Below are positions 18,794 to 28,312 of a DNA stretch of 64,000 nt, one piece after another. Both the position numbers and the translations under genes were made by a program. The notes under the pieces are model-generated. The model worked only from the letters and a program-made list of their open reading frames with translations, was not told the DNA's origin and did not search any database. Every line of letters starts with the position of its first letter. The first letter of the stretch is position 1. Source of the stretch: Methylocystis rosea (GTDB taxonomy: Bacteria > Pseudomonadota > Alphaproteobacteria > Rhizobiales > Beijerinckiaceae); NCBI RefSeq assembly GCF_003855495.1, contig NZ_CP034087.1:283970-347969 (forward strand), in the 5' to 3' direction.

Positions 18794-19699
18794 ATGGCTT
18801 TCCTGAACTATCATCACCTGCGGTATTTTTGGGCGATCGCCAATGCGGGCGGCCTAACGCGAGCAGCGAAATTGCTCAACGTGTCGCCGTCCTCATTGTC
18901 CGTCCAACTCAAGTCGTTGGAGGAACAACTCGGTCAACCACTATTTGAGCGGGACGGCCGCGCTCTGCGATTGACGGAAGCGGGTCGTGTCGCACTCGAC
19001 TACGCCAATACGGTCTTCAAGTCCGGCGAGGAATTGCTGAGCACGTTTAAGAGTATGAGTTTTGGTGATCGGCAGATGTTGCGAATCGGTTCCGTCGCAA
19101 CGCTGTCGCGCAACTTTCAGATCGAGTTCCTCAAACCCCTCATCGACCGTCAGGATGTGGAGCTCCAGGTAAAATCGGGAGCATTGAACGAGCTTCTTCA
19201 AAAGCTCGAAGCCCATGCGCTCGACCTCGTGCTGTCAAATCAGCCTGCCACAATGGACATGGGTTCCGAATGGCAAAATTTGCTCATCGCGGAACAGGCG
19301 GTCAGCATTATCGGTCATCCGAGCCTGGGGATTGGGAGGAAGGGAAACGCGTCGACCTTCCAGTTCCCCAACGATCTCACACGGGTTCCGATCGTTCTCC
19401 CCGCGCGGGGCGCCGCGATCAGAATAGCCTTCGACCGCATCGTCGAAAAAGCCGGAATCAGTCCGATCATTCTGGCGGAAGTCGAAGACATGGCGATGCT
19501 TCGTCTCATCGTCAGAGAGAGCCACAGCGTGACGCTCGTGCCGCCAGTCGTTGTCAGGGACGAACTTGAGTGCGGCGCTCTCGTCGAACATTGCAGGCTT
19601 GAACAGATAAGGGAGTCCTTTTACGCCATCACGCGAAAGAGGCGCTTTGCAAATCCCCTATTGACGGAACTCGTCGGCTCGCGGCTACTCGTCGGTTAA
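18794..19699 (+). CDS. LysR-family regulator, NhaR-like, divergent from dabBA
   Basis: The 301-residue regulator has an N-terminal winged helix-turn-helix (NYHHLRYFWAIANAGGLTRA, then SPSSLSVQLKSLEEQLGQPL; residues ~3-60) and a periplasmic-binding-like effector domain. The HLRYFW start motif is typical of NhaR-type regulators. The ATG at 18794 places this motif at residue 6, as in the family. Divergence from dabB suggests it controls the DAB operon in response to a bicarbonate- or ion-related signal; this is inferred from context, not proven. Confidence 0.88.
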   Translation: MAFLNYHHLRYFWAIANAGGLTRAAKLLNVSPSSLSVQLKSLEEQLGQPLFERDGRALRLTEAGRVALDYANTVFKSGEELLSTFKSMSFGDRQMLRIGSVATLSRNFQIEFLKPLIDRQDVELQVKSGALNELLQKLEAHALDLVLSNQPATMDMGSEWQNLLIAEQAVSIIGHPSLGIGRKGNASTFQFPNDLTRVPIVLPARGAAIRIAFDRIVEKAGISPIILAEVEDMAMLRLIVRESHSVTLVPPVVVRDELECGALVEHCRLEQIRESFYAITRKRRFANPLLTELVGSRLLVG

Positions 19700-19704
19700 G
19701 CGCT

Positions 19705-20658
19705 CTACCAGGAAGACATGCTGCGGATCATCGCCGCCACCGCGGGATTCCGATGATTGGCGACGGCGAAAACGCGTTCCTGAACGCCCTCTATTTCGGC
19801 CACGAAATCGAGTCCATAGCGCTCACGCATTTCGCGCCGTATCACACTCGGTGCAAAGATAAGCCCCTCGCCGGTTGCGGCGATACTCTTCAATAAAGAG
19901 TTATCCTCGATTTCCGCTCTGACCTGCGGCTTTAAGCCATGGCTATGAAACCAGCGATCCAGCGACTGTCGCAAAATTGTGTTGGAGGTCGGTAAAATCA
20001 CGGGCGCGTAATGCAGCGATCGCGGAAAGCCATCCCGATATGCGGCAACGAGGTTTGGCGCGCCGAATATAGACATATCCAGCGCCGCTAGAAGCTGACT
20101 GGAAAAGCCGTGCCTTACGGAAGCTGGTGGCGTATTCAAGAACGCGAGATCGTAAGTCAACGGCCTCAGCTCTGAAAGCGAACGCTCTGCGTTGCTATCG
20201 AAACATACGAGCTTCGGCGACTGCGGCATACTCAACAGTGGCGTGAGCAGCCGGCGTACAACCAAGGTATCAAGCGCGTTGCAGACGCCTATCCGTAGTT
20301 TCAGCCGACGTTCTGCGTTTTCGCCCTTCAGCCAAGTGCTCAGCTCGTCGCCTATGCTGAATATTTCATCCGCGTAACTGAAAGCCAGCAGGCCCTTTTC
20401 GGTCAAAACCAGCTTCCGGCCCTCTCTGCGAAAAACCTTATTGCCGATCGACTTTTCGAAGACGGCCAATTGGCCGCTGATTGTCGGCTGCGCCAATCCC
20501 AGCATACTGCAGGCGTTCTTAATTGAGCCCATTTTGGCGACGGCCCAGAAATAATAGAGATGCTGGTAGTTAAGGCGTTCCAAGTCCAAGTCCGGCTGCT
20601 TTCTCCTTTCGTACGAGCCGCTTGTCGCTATGAAAATTACATTTTTCTTAATCAACAC
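19705..20658 (-). CDS. second LysR-family regulator, NhaR-like
   Basis: The 317-residue protein starts its helix-turn-helix at about residue 29 with LNYQHLYYFWAVAKMGSIKN, AQPTISGQLAVFEKSIGNKV, which is homologous to but clearly diverged from the regulator at 18794. The N-terminal ~28 residues are longer than usual, so a non-ATG start further in is possible. It is convergent with the first LysR (5-bp gap) and divergent from the efflux operon at 21068. It may therefore regulate that operon, its own gene, or dabBA; the shared 17-nt motif favours a linked regulon. Confidence 0.85.
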   Translation of the reverse strand: MLIKKNVIFIATSGSYERRKQPDLDLERLNYQHLYYFWAVAKMGSIKNACSMLGLAQPTISGQLAVFEKSIGNKVFRREGRKLVLTEKGLLAFSYADEIFSIGDELSTWLKGENAERRLKLRIGVCNALDTLVVRRLLTPLLSMPQSPKLVCFDSNAERSLSELRPLTYDLAFLNTPPASVRHGFSSQLLAALDMSIFGAPNLVAAYRDGFPRSLHYAPVILPTSNTILRQSLDRWFHSHGLKPQVRAEIEDNSLLKSIAATGEGLIFAPSVIRREMRERYGLDFVAEIEGVQERVFAVANHRNPAVAAMIRSMSSW

Positions 20659-21067
20659 TTCCGTTTCATAGAACGATGCCGGATCCTGTCTTCTATAGAC
20701 TCAGCTTCGGTCAACTTGATCAATCAACAAGTTCGCTTCGTTCTCGATCGCTTGGGCGGCTTCATTTGAAAGCTGAGGATCAAAAAATGCGATCGGGAGC
20801 TCATTTTTCTGTTTGTTGCTGGTGAGGATTTTCGATACCGATAGGACGTAGCGTTTGCGGTTCGCACGGATTAGCAGCCGGTTTGACTTCGTCGTGAGAG
20901 TGAACTATGCGCACCATAAACTGGCCAACTAAGTCAACGCCTTTGCCGTACGGGTCCCGTTTCATTCGTCGCCTCAGTTTACATCGGATGTTCGGTTCCG
21001 CATCACACGCCAGCCTTTCGGATAAGCTGGATGAGTTCTCGCGGGCCGCGGAAATGCGCTGGCCGGC
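20659..21067. promoter_or_regulatory. divergent control region of lysR-2 and the efflux operon
   Basis: No gene is seen in these 409 bases. GTTTCATAGAACGATGC (20663-20679) matches the motif in front of the first LysR gene at 16 of 17 positions. TTCTATAGA follows at 20691, and AACTTG...CAAGTT forms an imperfect dyad near 20712-20732. The efflux promoter is expected in the right half. Confidence 0.45.
20663..20679. promoter_or_regulatory. 17-nt shared LysR-gene upstream motif, copy 2
   Basis: The two copies share GTTTSATAGAACGATGC, where S is G at 18777-18793 and C here. Copy 1 reads toward lysR-1, while copy 2 lies 4 bases upstream of lysR-2 in the opposite orientation relative to its gene. 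Conservation between two otherwise unrelated leaders suggests an operator. Confidence 0.5.
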
Positions 21068-22654
21068 ATGATCGTGTCATTCGATAGGCTGGTTGGCGGC
21101 AAGCTGCTTCTGTTGCTTGGCGCGCTGGGGATCGGCTATGTCGACGTTTTGTCGAATGTCTCCGGCCATAGTGTGCTGACACCTTACTCGGCCGGTTCGC
21201 TTGAAGGCGTTACGCCGAGCTTCGCCGCTTGGGGAACGACCTTCTATCTCATCGGCGTTGCGCTCGGCGTGCCGTTCGCGAGAGTCCTTTCCGGTCGCTT
21301 CGGCGAATATCGCGTGCTGACGTTCGGCTATTTCTGCTACGCGATCGCCTCGCTGATTTGCGTCTCGAGCGAGAGCGTTTTTATGTACGCCCCAACGCGG
21401 TTCGTTTTCGGGGTCTTCGGCGGCTTTCTTGCGGTCGTCAGTCAGTCGGCGGCGCTCGGCGAACTGCCAGAAAAACAGTACAAGATCGGCCTTGGCTACT
21501 GGGCCGCGCTCGGCATATTGCCTTATACGCTGGCGGTCTTTCTCGGCGGCTTCTGGGCCGAGTATTTTTCCTGGCGTTGGCTCTTCTACGCCAACGCCAC
21601 GCTGGGCGTTCTCATCTCGGCGATCATTGGGGCGCTGCTTTATGGCCGCGAATATAAGCGCAAGATCGTCCGCTTCGACGCCGTGGGCTATGTGCTGCTC
21701 GTGATCACCTTGATCGCCATGCAGATGATGCTTAGCCTGGGCAATGATTTCGATTGGTTCGGCTCGCCGCTTCTGTCACTCGCATTGTTTACCGTGATAT
21801 TCTCCCTCCCGCTCTTCATCATCTGGGAATGGGGCGAACGCCACCCGATCGTCGATGTGCGGCTTTTTTCGCGCTCGAGTTACGCCATTGGCGTCCTCAG
21901 CGGTTTTCTCGGCTTTTTCGTCATACAGGGGCTGATGTCGCTGCTGTCGGTGCAGCTGCAGCTCCTGCTCGGCTACACGTCCTCGCTCGCAGGCCATGTC
22001 TATCTCGCGATGATGGTCGCGGGCCTGCCGCTCGCGGGCTTCATGTACGAGATTTCGAAGAAGCTCGATGTGCGCTTCGTGATCTGCATGATGTGCATGT
22101 GCTCGTCCGTCGTGCTCACCTGGCTCGGGCTCTTCGACAAGAACGCCTCATACGATACGCTCACCATACCGGTTGTTTTCCTGGGCTTTTGTGTCGCGGC
22201 GCTTTCGGCGCCGACGTCGACCCTCGCTACTTATGGGTTATCAGGACCGGCATATAAGCGGGCGGCGGAAGAGTTCCTGCTGTTTCGCCTCGTCGGCGGC
22301 GCCTTCGGCATCGCGTTTCAGAGCGTGATCTATTTTCGTCGCACGCCGTGGCACCAGCTCAATTTGTCCGAATATCTCGGCGGCCGCCGCTTCGCCTCGC
22401 TGGACACGCTGGCGGCGTTGACGCAACAGCTTCAGTCGTTGGGCGTGTCTGAATCGGTCACGCGTCGCGTGATTGCGCGCGCCATTCGCCAACAAGCGGG
22501 CATTCTCGCCATGGATGACGCATTTCTGCTCGGCGCCGTCATTATGTTCCTGCTTGGCGTTGTCGTCTGGTTTGCCAAACTCCAGAAACATCCAGCAAAG
22601 CCGGCAGGCGCCTCGGCGCCTCCTCCCGGTCAGACGATGGCGGCGGAGCATTGA
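21068..22654 (+). CDS. MFS drug/toxicant exporter, DHA2 (EmrB-like) family
   Basis: The 528-residue protein has about 14 hydrophobic helices, the DHA2 number. An MFS motif-like loop is seen at VPFARVLSGRFGEYRVLTFG, and GEYR/RVLT and FRLVGGAFGIAFQSVIYF are in family positions. It sits in the inner membrane and uses proton motive force. The following outer-membrane factor begins inside its stop codon (ATG 22654) and an EmrA-type adaptor follows, so the three form a complete tripartite efflux operon. Substrates cannot be deduced. Confidence 0.88.
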   Translation: MIVSFDRLVGGKLLLLLGALGIGYVDVLSNVSGHSVLTPYSAGSLEGVTPSFAAWGTTFYLIGVALGVPFARVLSGRFGEYRVLTFGYFCYAIASLICVSSESVFMYAPTRFVFGVFGGFLAVVSQSAALGELPEKQYKIGLGYWAALGILPYTLAVFLGGFWAEYFSWRWLFYANATLGVLISAIIGALLYGREYKRKIVRFDAVGYVLLVITLIAMQMMLSLGNDFDWFGSPLLSLALFTVIFSLPLFIIWEWGERHPIVDVRLFSRSSYAIGVLSGFLGFFVIQGLMSLLSVQLQLLLGYTSSLAGHVYLAMMVAGLPLAGFMYEISKKLDVRFVICMMCMCSSVVLTWLGLFDKNASYDTLTIPVVFLGFCVAALSAPTSTLATYGLSGPAYKRAAEEFLLFRLVGGAFGIAFQSVIYFRRTPWHQLNLSEYLGGRRFASLDTLAALTQQLQSLGVSESVTRRVIARAIRQQAGILAMDDAFLLGAVIMFLLGVVVWFAKLQKHPAKPAGASAPPPGQTMAAEH

Positions 22655-24243
22655 TGGTTCTCATTCGCAAAATTCTTTGGCTGCCAGCGAAACTCAGGCG
22701 CGCGACCCGCGTCGGCGTCGCCGCGGGCTCCTGTGCTTTGCTCGCAGCGTGCATGCCCATCGACCGAGCGGACCGCTCGCAATTCATCGAGCAGCCCGCA
22801 ATGACCCGCACGCTCTCGCAAGCGGGCCTTCCCGTCGTAGAGGGCGAGACGGCCTGGCCGCAGGAGGAGTGGTGGCGCGCCTTCCGCAGCGCCGAACTCG
22901 ACGCGGTCATCAGCAAAGCGCTGTCCGACAATCAGAACTACCGTAAGGCGCAAAACGCGCTCCGAGAGGCCGACGCCGCCATTCGTATTTTCGGCGCCCG
23001 TCTCCTGCCGGAAATCAATTCAACTTTCGGTATGCGGCAGTCGCGCAATCCCCTGCATGGCGTCGTCGCTTCCTACAATCCGGAGCAAGGCGGTCTGGAA
23101 AAGACCATGGCCTTCATCAATCCGCTGGCGTTGACCTGGGAACTGGACTTTTGGCAGAAGAATCGCGCGCTGCTCGATGCCGCGATCGGTGAGGCTGCGG
23201 CGCAGGCGGGCGAGACCGAGCAAAGCCGGCTTCTACTGACGACGGGAGTGGCGCGGGCGTATTTGCGCGGCTACGCGCTGACACAGCAGTCGGGCCTCGC
23301 AACAACGTCGGTGAAAATGCGCCGAGAGCTGCGCGCGCTTGCCGAGACCCGCTATCAGACCGGGCTTGATACGCTCGATGGCGTGCAGATCGCGCGCACG
23401 AACGAAGAGGTCGCCGTGCGGCGCGAGGCGACTGTCAAGGCGGCGATCACGCTGCAGCGCGACGCGATTGCGCGGCTGATGGGCGAAGGGCCTGACGCGG
23501 GCCTCACGGTTCTCAACGGGCGTGGCAGCGTCGTGCCGGCGCAGCCCGCATTGCCGAAAGCTCTGCCGATCGAATTGTTACGGAGACGTCCCGATCTCGC
23601 GGCCGCGCTCGCGCGGGCCGAGGCTTGGGCGGCGCGCGTTCACGCCGCGAAAACTCTGTTTCTCCCCTCCGTCGATCTTGCGCTTGGGGGCGGCTTCGAA
23701 GCCTCCGTCACTTCGACAAAGATTAGTAAGCTCGCGGGTTTTCTCTTCAATCCTTCCGCGCTCGGCTATGTCGCCGCCCCGACCATTCGCCTGCCGGTCT
23801 TCCAGGGCGGCCGGCTGAGCGGCAATCTTGAAGTGCAGCGCGCGGAATATGATCAGGCGGTCGACGCCTATAACGACACGCTGCTGCAGGCCGCGCAGCA
23901 GGTCGCTGATGCGATCGCCAATCTCAGGCGTGCGCGCTCGGAATTCGACGCGCAAAGCCGCTTCGTGCGGGCGCGCCGGACCGAACTGGCGTTGTCGAAG
24001 GTCCGGCTGCGCGACGGCCTGCGCGACCAGCGAGAAATCCTGCAGGAACGCGCCGACCTGCTCGACGCGATCTTTACCCTGCGCGGGCTCGATGGCGACC
24101 GTCTGATCGCCGCTGTCGATCTTTATCAGGCGCTTGGCGGCGGCTTTGCAGGCGGCCCGGGGCCGGATTATCCGAAGCCCGCGCCCGAGACCGATCCAAT
24201 CACGCCCGTCGTCGAGGGAATCCAGTCGCTGACCGGCGGCTGA
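22654..24243 (+). CDS. outer-membrane efflux lipoprotein, NodT/OprM family
   Basis: The 529-residue TolC-like channel subunit has a lipoprotein signal (SCALLAACMPID; lipid-anchored Cys at residue 33) and two repeated OEP domains. Family segments include WWRAFRSAELDAVISKALSD, RRDALARLMGE-like DAIARLMGEGP, LRRRPDLAAALARAEAWAAR and the C-terminal LRDQREILQERADLLDAI. The ATG at 22654 overlaps the MFS stop (TGATG), giving translational coupling. It would connect the MFS pump and adaptor to the cell exterior. Confidence 0.9.
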   Translation: MVLIRKILWLPAKLRRATRVGVAAGSCALLAACMPIDRADRSQFIEQPAMTRTLSQAGLPVVEGETAWPQEEWWRAFRSAELDAVISKALSDNQNYRKAQNALREADAAIRIFGARLLPEINSTFGMRQSRNPLHGVVASYNPEQGGLEKTMAFINPLALTWELDFWQKNRALLDAAIGEAAAQAGETEQSRLLLTTGVARAYLRGYALTQQSGLATTSVKMRRELRALAETRYQTGLDTLDGVQIARTNEEVAVRREATVKAAITLQRDAIARLMGEGPDAGLTVLNGRGSVVPAQPALPKALPIELLRRRPDLAAALARAEAWAARVHAAKTLFLPSVDLALGGGFEASVTSTKISKLAGFLFNPSALGYVAAPTIRLPVFQGGRLSGNLEVQRAEYDQAVDAYNDTLLQAAQQVADAIANLRRARSEFDAQSRFVRARRTELALSKVRLRDGLRDQREILQERADLLDAIFTLRGLDGDRLIAAVDLYQALGGGFAGGPGPDYPKPAPETDPITPVVEGIQSLTGG

Positions 24244-24298
24244 GACGAGATTGCGCGGGAGTAAATGTTGATGCGGCAAGCGGTGGTGTGATTAGTCC

Positions 24299-25492
24299 AT
24301 GTCTCTGTCGAGAAAAAGCATCCGCGCGAGAAGGTCCTTTCTTCTTAAAGTCGTCTTCCTGGCAATTGCGATCGCCGCATTCCTAGCGCTGTTCAAATGG
24401 TTCACTTACGACCGTGACCGCATCACGACAGACAACGCCTTTGTTACGGGCAACATCATTCCCGTCATGGCGGACGCTACGGGCGTCGTCGCCGCTGTGA
24501 ATGCCGAAGAAACACAGCTCGTCAAAAAGGGCGATGTGCTGGTTCGGCTCGACGCCCAGCGCGCGCGCGCAGCGTTGGGACAAGCCGAGGCGGAACTCGG
24601 CCGCGCCGTGCGCGCCGTCGGCGCGCTCTTCGCCAATCGGCAGCAGGTATGCCAGAAACTCGCCTCCCGTACGGCGATACGCGAACGGACACGGCACGAT
24701 CTCGCCCGTTATCGGTCGGCCGCGCCGAGCGGCGCCGCGTCGCGCCAGCTTCTGCAGAACACCGAGGACCAGCTCGCGGCGCAGGAAGCGGATCTGCGCG
24801 AGACGCGCGCCGAGCTACAGGCGTTCGATGCGCGCCTCATCAATGCGACGCGCGTCAGCCATCCCGATATCGAGGCGGCGAGGGCGCGCTTTAACGACGC
24901 CTATGTCGAAACGCTGCGCCAGAGCATTCGCGCGCCGGCGACGGGCTATGTCGCCAAGCGCCGCGTTCAGGTCGGCTTCCGCGTCAAGCCCGGCGACCAG
25001 ATCATGAATATCGTGCCGCTGGACCATCTCTGGATCGAGGCCAATCTCTGGGAGAACCGTCTCGAGAGCATTAGGCCGGGGCAGAAGGCGGAGATCATTG
25101 TCGATCTCTACGGGAGCAAGCGAACCTATCATGGCGTCGTCGAAGGCGTCGTGCCCGGCTCGGGCAGCGTGTTCGCCACGCTGCCGCCGGACAACGCCAC
25201 CGGTAACTTCATCCGCATCGTGCAGCGCATCCCCGTGCGCATCGCGATCGACCCAGAAGAGCTGAAAAAGCAGCCGCTGCGGCCGGGACTTTCGACGATC
25301 ACGACGATCGACGTGAACAGCACACCCCTGTCGCCCAATGACTCGATCGTAAAGACGGCGACGAGCGAATATACGACCGAAGTATTCGACAAGGACCTGG
25401 CTGAAGCAAGGGCGCGCGCCGAAGCCGTGATCAAGAACAATTTGCTCGGCGCGCCGGACGCGGCGGAAGCCTGCGCCGTCGCGGAGAAATGA
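24299..25492 (+). CDS. EmrA/HlyD-family membrane fusion protein of the efflux operon
   Basis: The 397-residue adaptor has one N-terminal membrane anchor (residues ~14-34, LLKVVFLAIAIAAFLALFKW). The barrel-sandwich half-motif DRITTDNAFVTGNIIPVMAD and VKKGDVLVRLD come next, then a coiled-coil hairpin (residues ~85-190) and the second half APATGYVAKRRVQVGFRVKP. The C-terminal ~50 residues form a polar tail. It begins 55 bases after the outer-membrane gene. Together with the MFS protein it forms an EmrAB-like exporter. Confidence 0.9.
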   Translation: MSLSRKSIRARRSFLLKVVFLAIAIAAFLALFKWFTYDRDRITTDNAFVTGNIIPVMADATGVVAAVNAEETQLVKKGDVLVRLDAQRARAALGQAEAELGRAVRAVGALFANRQQVCQKLASRTAIRERTRHDLARYRSAAPSGAASRQLLQNTEDQLAAQEADLRETRAELQAFDARLINATRVSHPDIEAARARFNDAYVETLRQSIRAPATGYVAKRRVQVGFRVKPGDQIMNIVPLDHLWIEANLWENRLESIRPGQKAEIIVDLYGSKRTYHGVVEGVVPGSGSVFATLPPDNATGNFIRIVQRIPVRIAIDPEELKKQPLRPGLSTITTIDVNSTPLSPNDSIVKTATSEYTTEVFDKDLAEARARAEAVIKNNLLGAPDAAEACAVAEK

Positions 25493-25575
25493 TTCGCGGC
25501 GCCGCCCTTTGCGCTAAACGGACCCGGCGGGGTCTCGGGTCCGATCGTTGCCTTGCGGGCGTCGGAGCAAGCTGA

Positions 25576-26277
25576 ATGGAGCGAAAGCAATACCTTCAGA
25601 ACATTCTGCTCGGCCTGCTTTCCGGGCCGCTGCTTGCCGCGCTGATCCTTCTCGTTCCGATGGGGATTCTGACGGGCCTGTCGGTCGTCCTCGATCCGTC
25701 GCTCGCAATGTACGAATTCGTGCCGGAAGAGGCGCTTGTCGTTCCCTTCATTATCCTGGCCGTTCTCATATCGGCCGCTAATGTCCACATTGCAGTCGTG
25801 ATGGCGCGAGACAGAGGAGTTGGCCGTATCATTAGGGCTACGACAGACCGCTACGCTGACGATCCAAGCGGCGCGCAAAACATCCATGGCCACCCAGGCC
25901 GCGCCTTCGCGGAGGAATTTAAGGGGTTTCTGGCCCAACATGAAGACAAGGCCGTCTCGCTGAGCGAGCCCACTGGCGAAGATTATGGCTGGGGCTTTTG
26001 GGTTGGGGAGAAAGAGTTATCGCCCTTGTGGGTCGCGATCGCGCATGTCGGGCGCCCGAATGAAGAGGAGCGCGCGGAAGAATATATCGTCGCCATCACG
26101 CTGGAGCCGCCGATACTGCCCTGGCGGCGTCTCACCTATAAGCCTGACTTCGCTCTTCGAGACAAAATAGGGCTGCGCCTCACGGAGTTTCTCACGAGCA
26201 AAAACATCCCCTTCGTTACTGAAACCGAAGAATGGGTCGACCCGGAGCCGAAAACGGATCGGGAGGCTCGATTCTAA
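25576..26277 (+). CDS. hypothetical membrane protein, 233 residues
   Basis: The family is not recognised. Two hydrophobic segments lie near the N-terminus (residues ~9-37, LGLLSGPLLAALILLVPMGI; and ~52-76, VVPFIILAVLISAANVHIAV). A cytosolic, acidic domain of ~150 residues follows, with YGWGFWVGEKELSPLWVAIA and LPWRRLTYKPDF. It starts 83 bases after the adaptor gene on the same strand and may be part of that operon. Confidence 0.65.
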   Translation: MERKQYLQNILLGLLSGPLLAALILLVPMGILTGLSVVLDPSLAMYEFVPEEALVVPFIILAVLISAANVHIAVVMARDRGVGRIIRATTDRYADDPSGAQNIHGHPGRAFAEEFKGFLAQHEDKAVSLSEPTGEDYGWGFWVGEKELSPLWVAIAHVGRPNEEERAEEYIVAITLEPPILPWRRLTYKPDFALRDKIGLRLTEFLTSKNIPFVTETEEWVDPEPKTDREARF

Positions 26278-26672
26278 CGTCGTGAAAGATCTTGAATGAT
26301 GCTGTGCACCAAATCTATTCTCGATATCAAGGGACCTCCCCAACTCGCTCTGACACCACGGTTCAGAAGCAGCATTCATGATAAATTTGTCATCCCCCAA
26401 GAAAAGCTCGTGGACTTCATGATACAAGCGCCCGTTGATTTTTGATCGGCTGGATCGGCGCAAATTGTATTGAGGGGCGCCTGACCTCCTTGCAAAACGC
26501 CGCCGCATCCGCCGCGGATCATGGCGAAGCCCGACCAATTCACGCGTCCAGAAGGAGAAACAGCCACAGACTTCCGACCCGATGAGGCATTGCGGAGTAA
26601 CGTCAGCGGCGAGGCGCCGCTACCCAGGGACGGGGTCGAAGCAAGTGAGATCGATCGATCGAAACGATGCGA
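26278..26672. other. gap between the membrane protein and BASS transporter genes
   Basis: No gene is seen. The two flanking genes converge here, so the stretch mainly holds their 3' ends. Minus-strand frames covering it are shadows or lack motifs; no clear terminator hairpin was found. Confidence 0.4.
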
Positions 26673-27734
26673 TTAAACGAAGCCATCCCGTTCCTGGAAC
26701 ATGAGTCGATCGACGAGCGCCGCCACAAAATGCTGGATCAAATTGTACAGGATAACGGGAAGCAGAACGCCCGGGTGATCGGCCATCGTCGTCGAGGCCA
26801 ACATCAGACCGGCGCCATTGTTGTTCATTCCCAAGCCGAACATGAGCGACGCCGTTTCCCGCCGGTCGGCGCCGCCGAGCCGCGCGATCAGAAAGCCGAT
26901 GGCGAACGCGGTCAGACAGAGAGAAAACACAATAAACATCATGAGAACCAGAAAGTCGGCGTCGGGTTGCCGCAGGACTCCGGGCAAGGACAGCGAGGCG
27001 TTCGCGTAATTGAGAATGACGATGGCCGCGTAATTCGAAATCTTCAGATAGGGTTTCGCCGCAGCCGCGCGTTTGTCACTGAGGGCGCGGCCCGCGGCGA
27101 GGCCGAGGAGAGATGGAGCAAGCACCCATAGACCCAGGAAATTCGCCGACTCGCCTGCGGCGATTTCGTGCAAATCCTCGCTGTAATCCCCTGTCGTGAC
27201 GGCTCCTGCCGCGTGCAGGACAAGTGGCGTGAGCGCCGGACTGAACAGGGTGGTCGCCAGAACCAGGCCCACGCTCAGCGACATATTGCCGTTGGCGCTT
27301 TGCGCCCAGGCCGTAGACGCGCCAGCGATAGGCATGGCGGCGACAAAGGCGAGGCCGGTGAGCAATTGTTGCGTTTCATCGTTGTTGTGCCAAAGCCGCA
27401 GCAAGACGCTGCTAACGAAAATGAAGGCAAGCGGCGAAGCGAAATTTCCGACAAGGCCGCCGAGCGCCAGAACCGGACGCCGCGCAATTGTTTTCAACTC
27501 GTCGATATTCGCCACAAGGCTGGCGTTGAAAAGAAGCGTCGCCAGCAAGATTGCGGGCGTCGTCGCGACGATACTCATTCCAGCTATCGATGTATTCAGG
27601 AAACGCCACGATCGAAGCGTTTCTCCAAGCTGCGGCGTGAAAGCGGCCGCGCCATAGGACGCAACGACGATCCAGATGAAATATTCATGGAGCAGATGCG
27701 CGCATTTTTTGGCGAATCCACTCTGATTCGACAT
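26673..27734 (-). CDS. BASS-family (bile acid:Na+ symporter-like) transporter
   Basis: The 353-residue inner-membrane protein has 9-10 hydrophobic helices. Features typical of the BASS fold are AMPIAGASTAWAQSANGNMS in the middle and the crossover region LMFGLGMNNNGAGLMLAST near the C-terminus (Na+-binding-type Asn residues). The start MSNQSGFAKK at 27734 has GGGAG 8 bases upstream; the longer frame to 27773 is less likely. The substrate is unknown; family members carry organic anions, pantothenate or pyruvate-type compounds. Confidence 0.8.
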   Translation of the reverse strand: MSNQSGFAKKCAHLLHEYFIWIVVASYGAAAFTPQLGETLRSWRFLNTSIAGMSIVATTPAILLATLLFNASLVANIDELKTIARRPVLALGGLVGNFASPLAFIFVSSVLLRLWHNNDETQQLLTGLAFVAAMPIAGASTAWAQSANGNMSLSVGLVLATTLFSPALTPLVLHAAGAVTTGDYSEDLHEIAAGESANFLGLWVLAPSLLGLAAGRALSDKRAAAAKPYLKISNYAAIVILNYANASLSLPGVLRQPDADFLVLMMFIVFSLCLTAFAIGFLIARLGGADRRETASLMFGLGMNNNGAGLMLASTTMADHPGVLLPVILYNLIQHFVAALVDRLMFQERDGFV

Positions 27735-27859
27735 GTTTTTTCTCCCAGCCGGATATAAGCGCTCCAGCGACACGCGCCTCTTGTACTAAGTAAATTTTTG
27801 ACGGCGCTGCAAAAAGACGGCGGCCTGAAAGGGCCGCCGTGAAACCGGAACAAGAGACG

Positions 27860-28198
27860 CTATTGCGGCGCGCGTTCGAGTTGTTGCAGAGCGCGATAGA
27901 CGATTCGCGTCGCGCTACGGCGCCTCTTCTCGCCGAACCTGATCCCTTCTTCCAGGCGGGCGATCGCCTCCTTGACTTGCGCATTGGGCCGTTCCTGCTG
28001 TTGGGCCTTCGCGTGATGCAGCGCCTCCGTGGCGTGTCGGACGAGCGTGCTCGGCTTACCTTCGCGGCCCGCGACGACGGCTTCCCGAGCATGATGAATC
28101 GCCTGCGCGATGTGACTTTCCTGCGCGAGCGCGAGGCGCGGCGCAAAGGACCAAGCGAGCCCGAGGCTCAACATGGCGATCATTAATCTGCGGCTCAT
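27860..28198 (-). CDS. SmbP-like small periplasmic metal-binding protein (copy 1)
   Basis: The 112-residue protein has a signal peptide ending near SFAPRLALAQ. The mature helical part has spaced histidines in heptad-like repeats: ESHIAQAIHHAREAVVAGRE, LVRHATEALHHAKAQQQE. This layout resembles SmbP of Nitrosomonas, a four-helix copper-binding protein. AGGAGA lies 6 bases before the ATG at 28198, deciding the start against a longer frame. A paralogue is at 39136-39489. The function, periplasmic binding of Cu or other divalent metals, is inferred. Confidence 0.7.
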   Translation of the reverse strand: MSRRLMIAMLSLGLAWSFAPRLALAQESHIAQAIHHAREAVVAGREGKPSTLVRHATEALHHAKAQQQERPNAQVKEAIARLEEGIRFGEKRRRSATRIVYRALQQLERAPQ

Positions 28199-28312
28199 AA
28201 TGTTCTCCTCTATTACGAAGGTCATTCCGGCGCCCCCCTTGCCAGTTCTACCCAGCTCGGCCGTCGCCGGTTCCGGTATAGCAGTCGCCGACCCCCGTTC
28301 AACCAATTGAGA

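Noticed and set aside
25129-25941. 270-codon minus-strand ORF across the adaptor/membrane-protein boundary
   Set aside because: It overlaps two well-supported plus-strand genes and has shadow-type composition.
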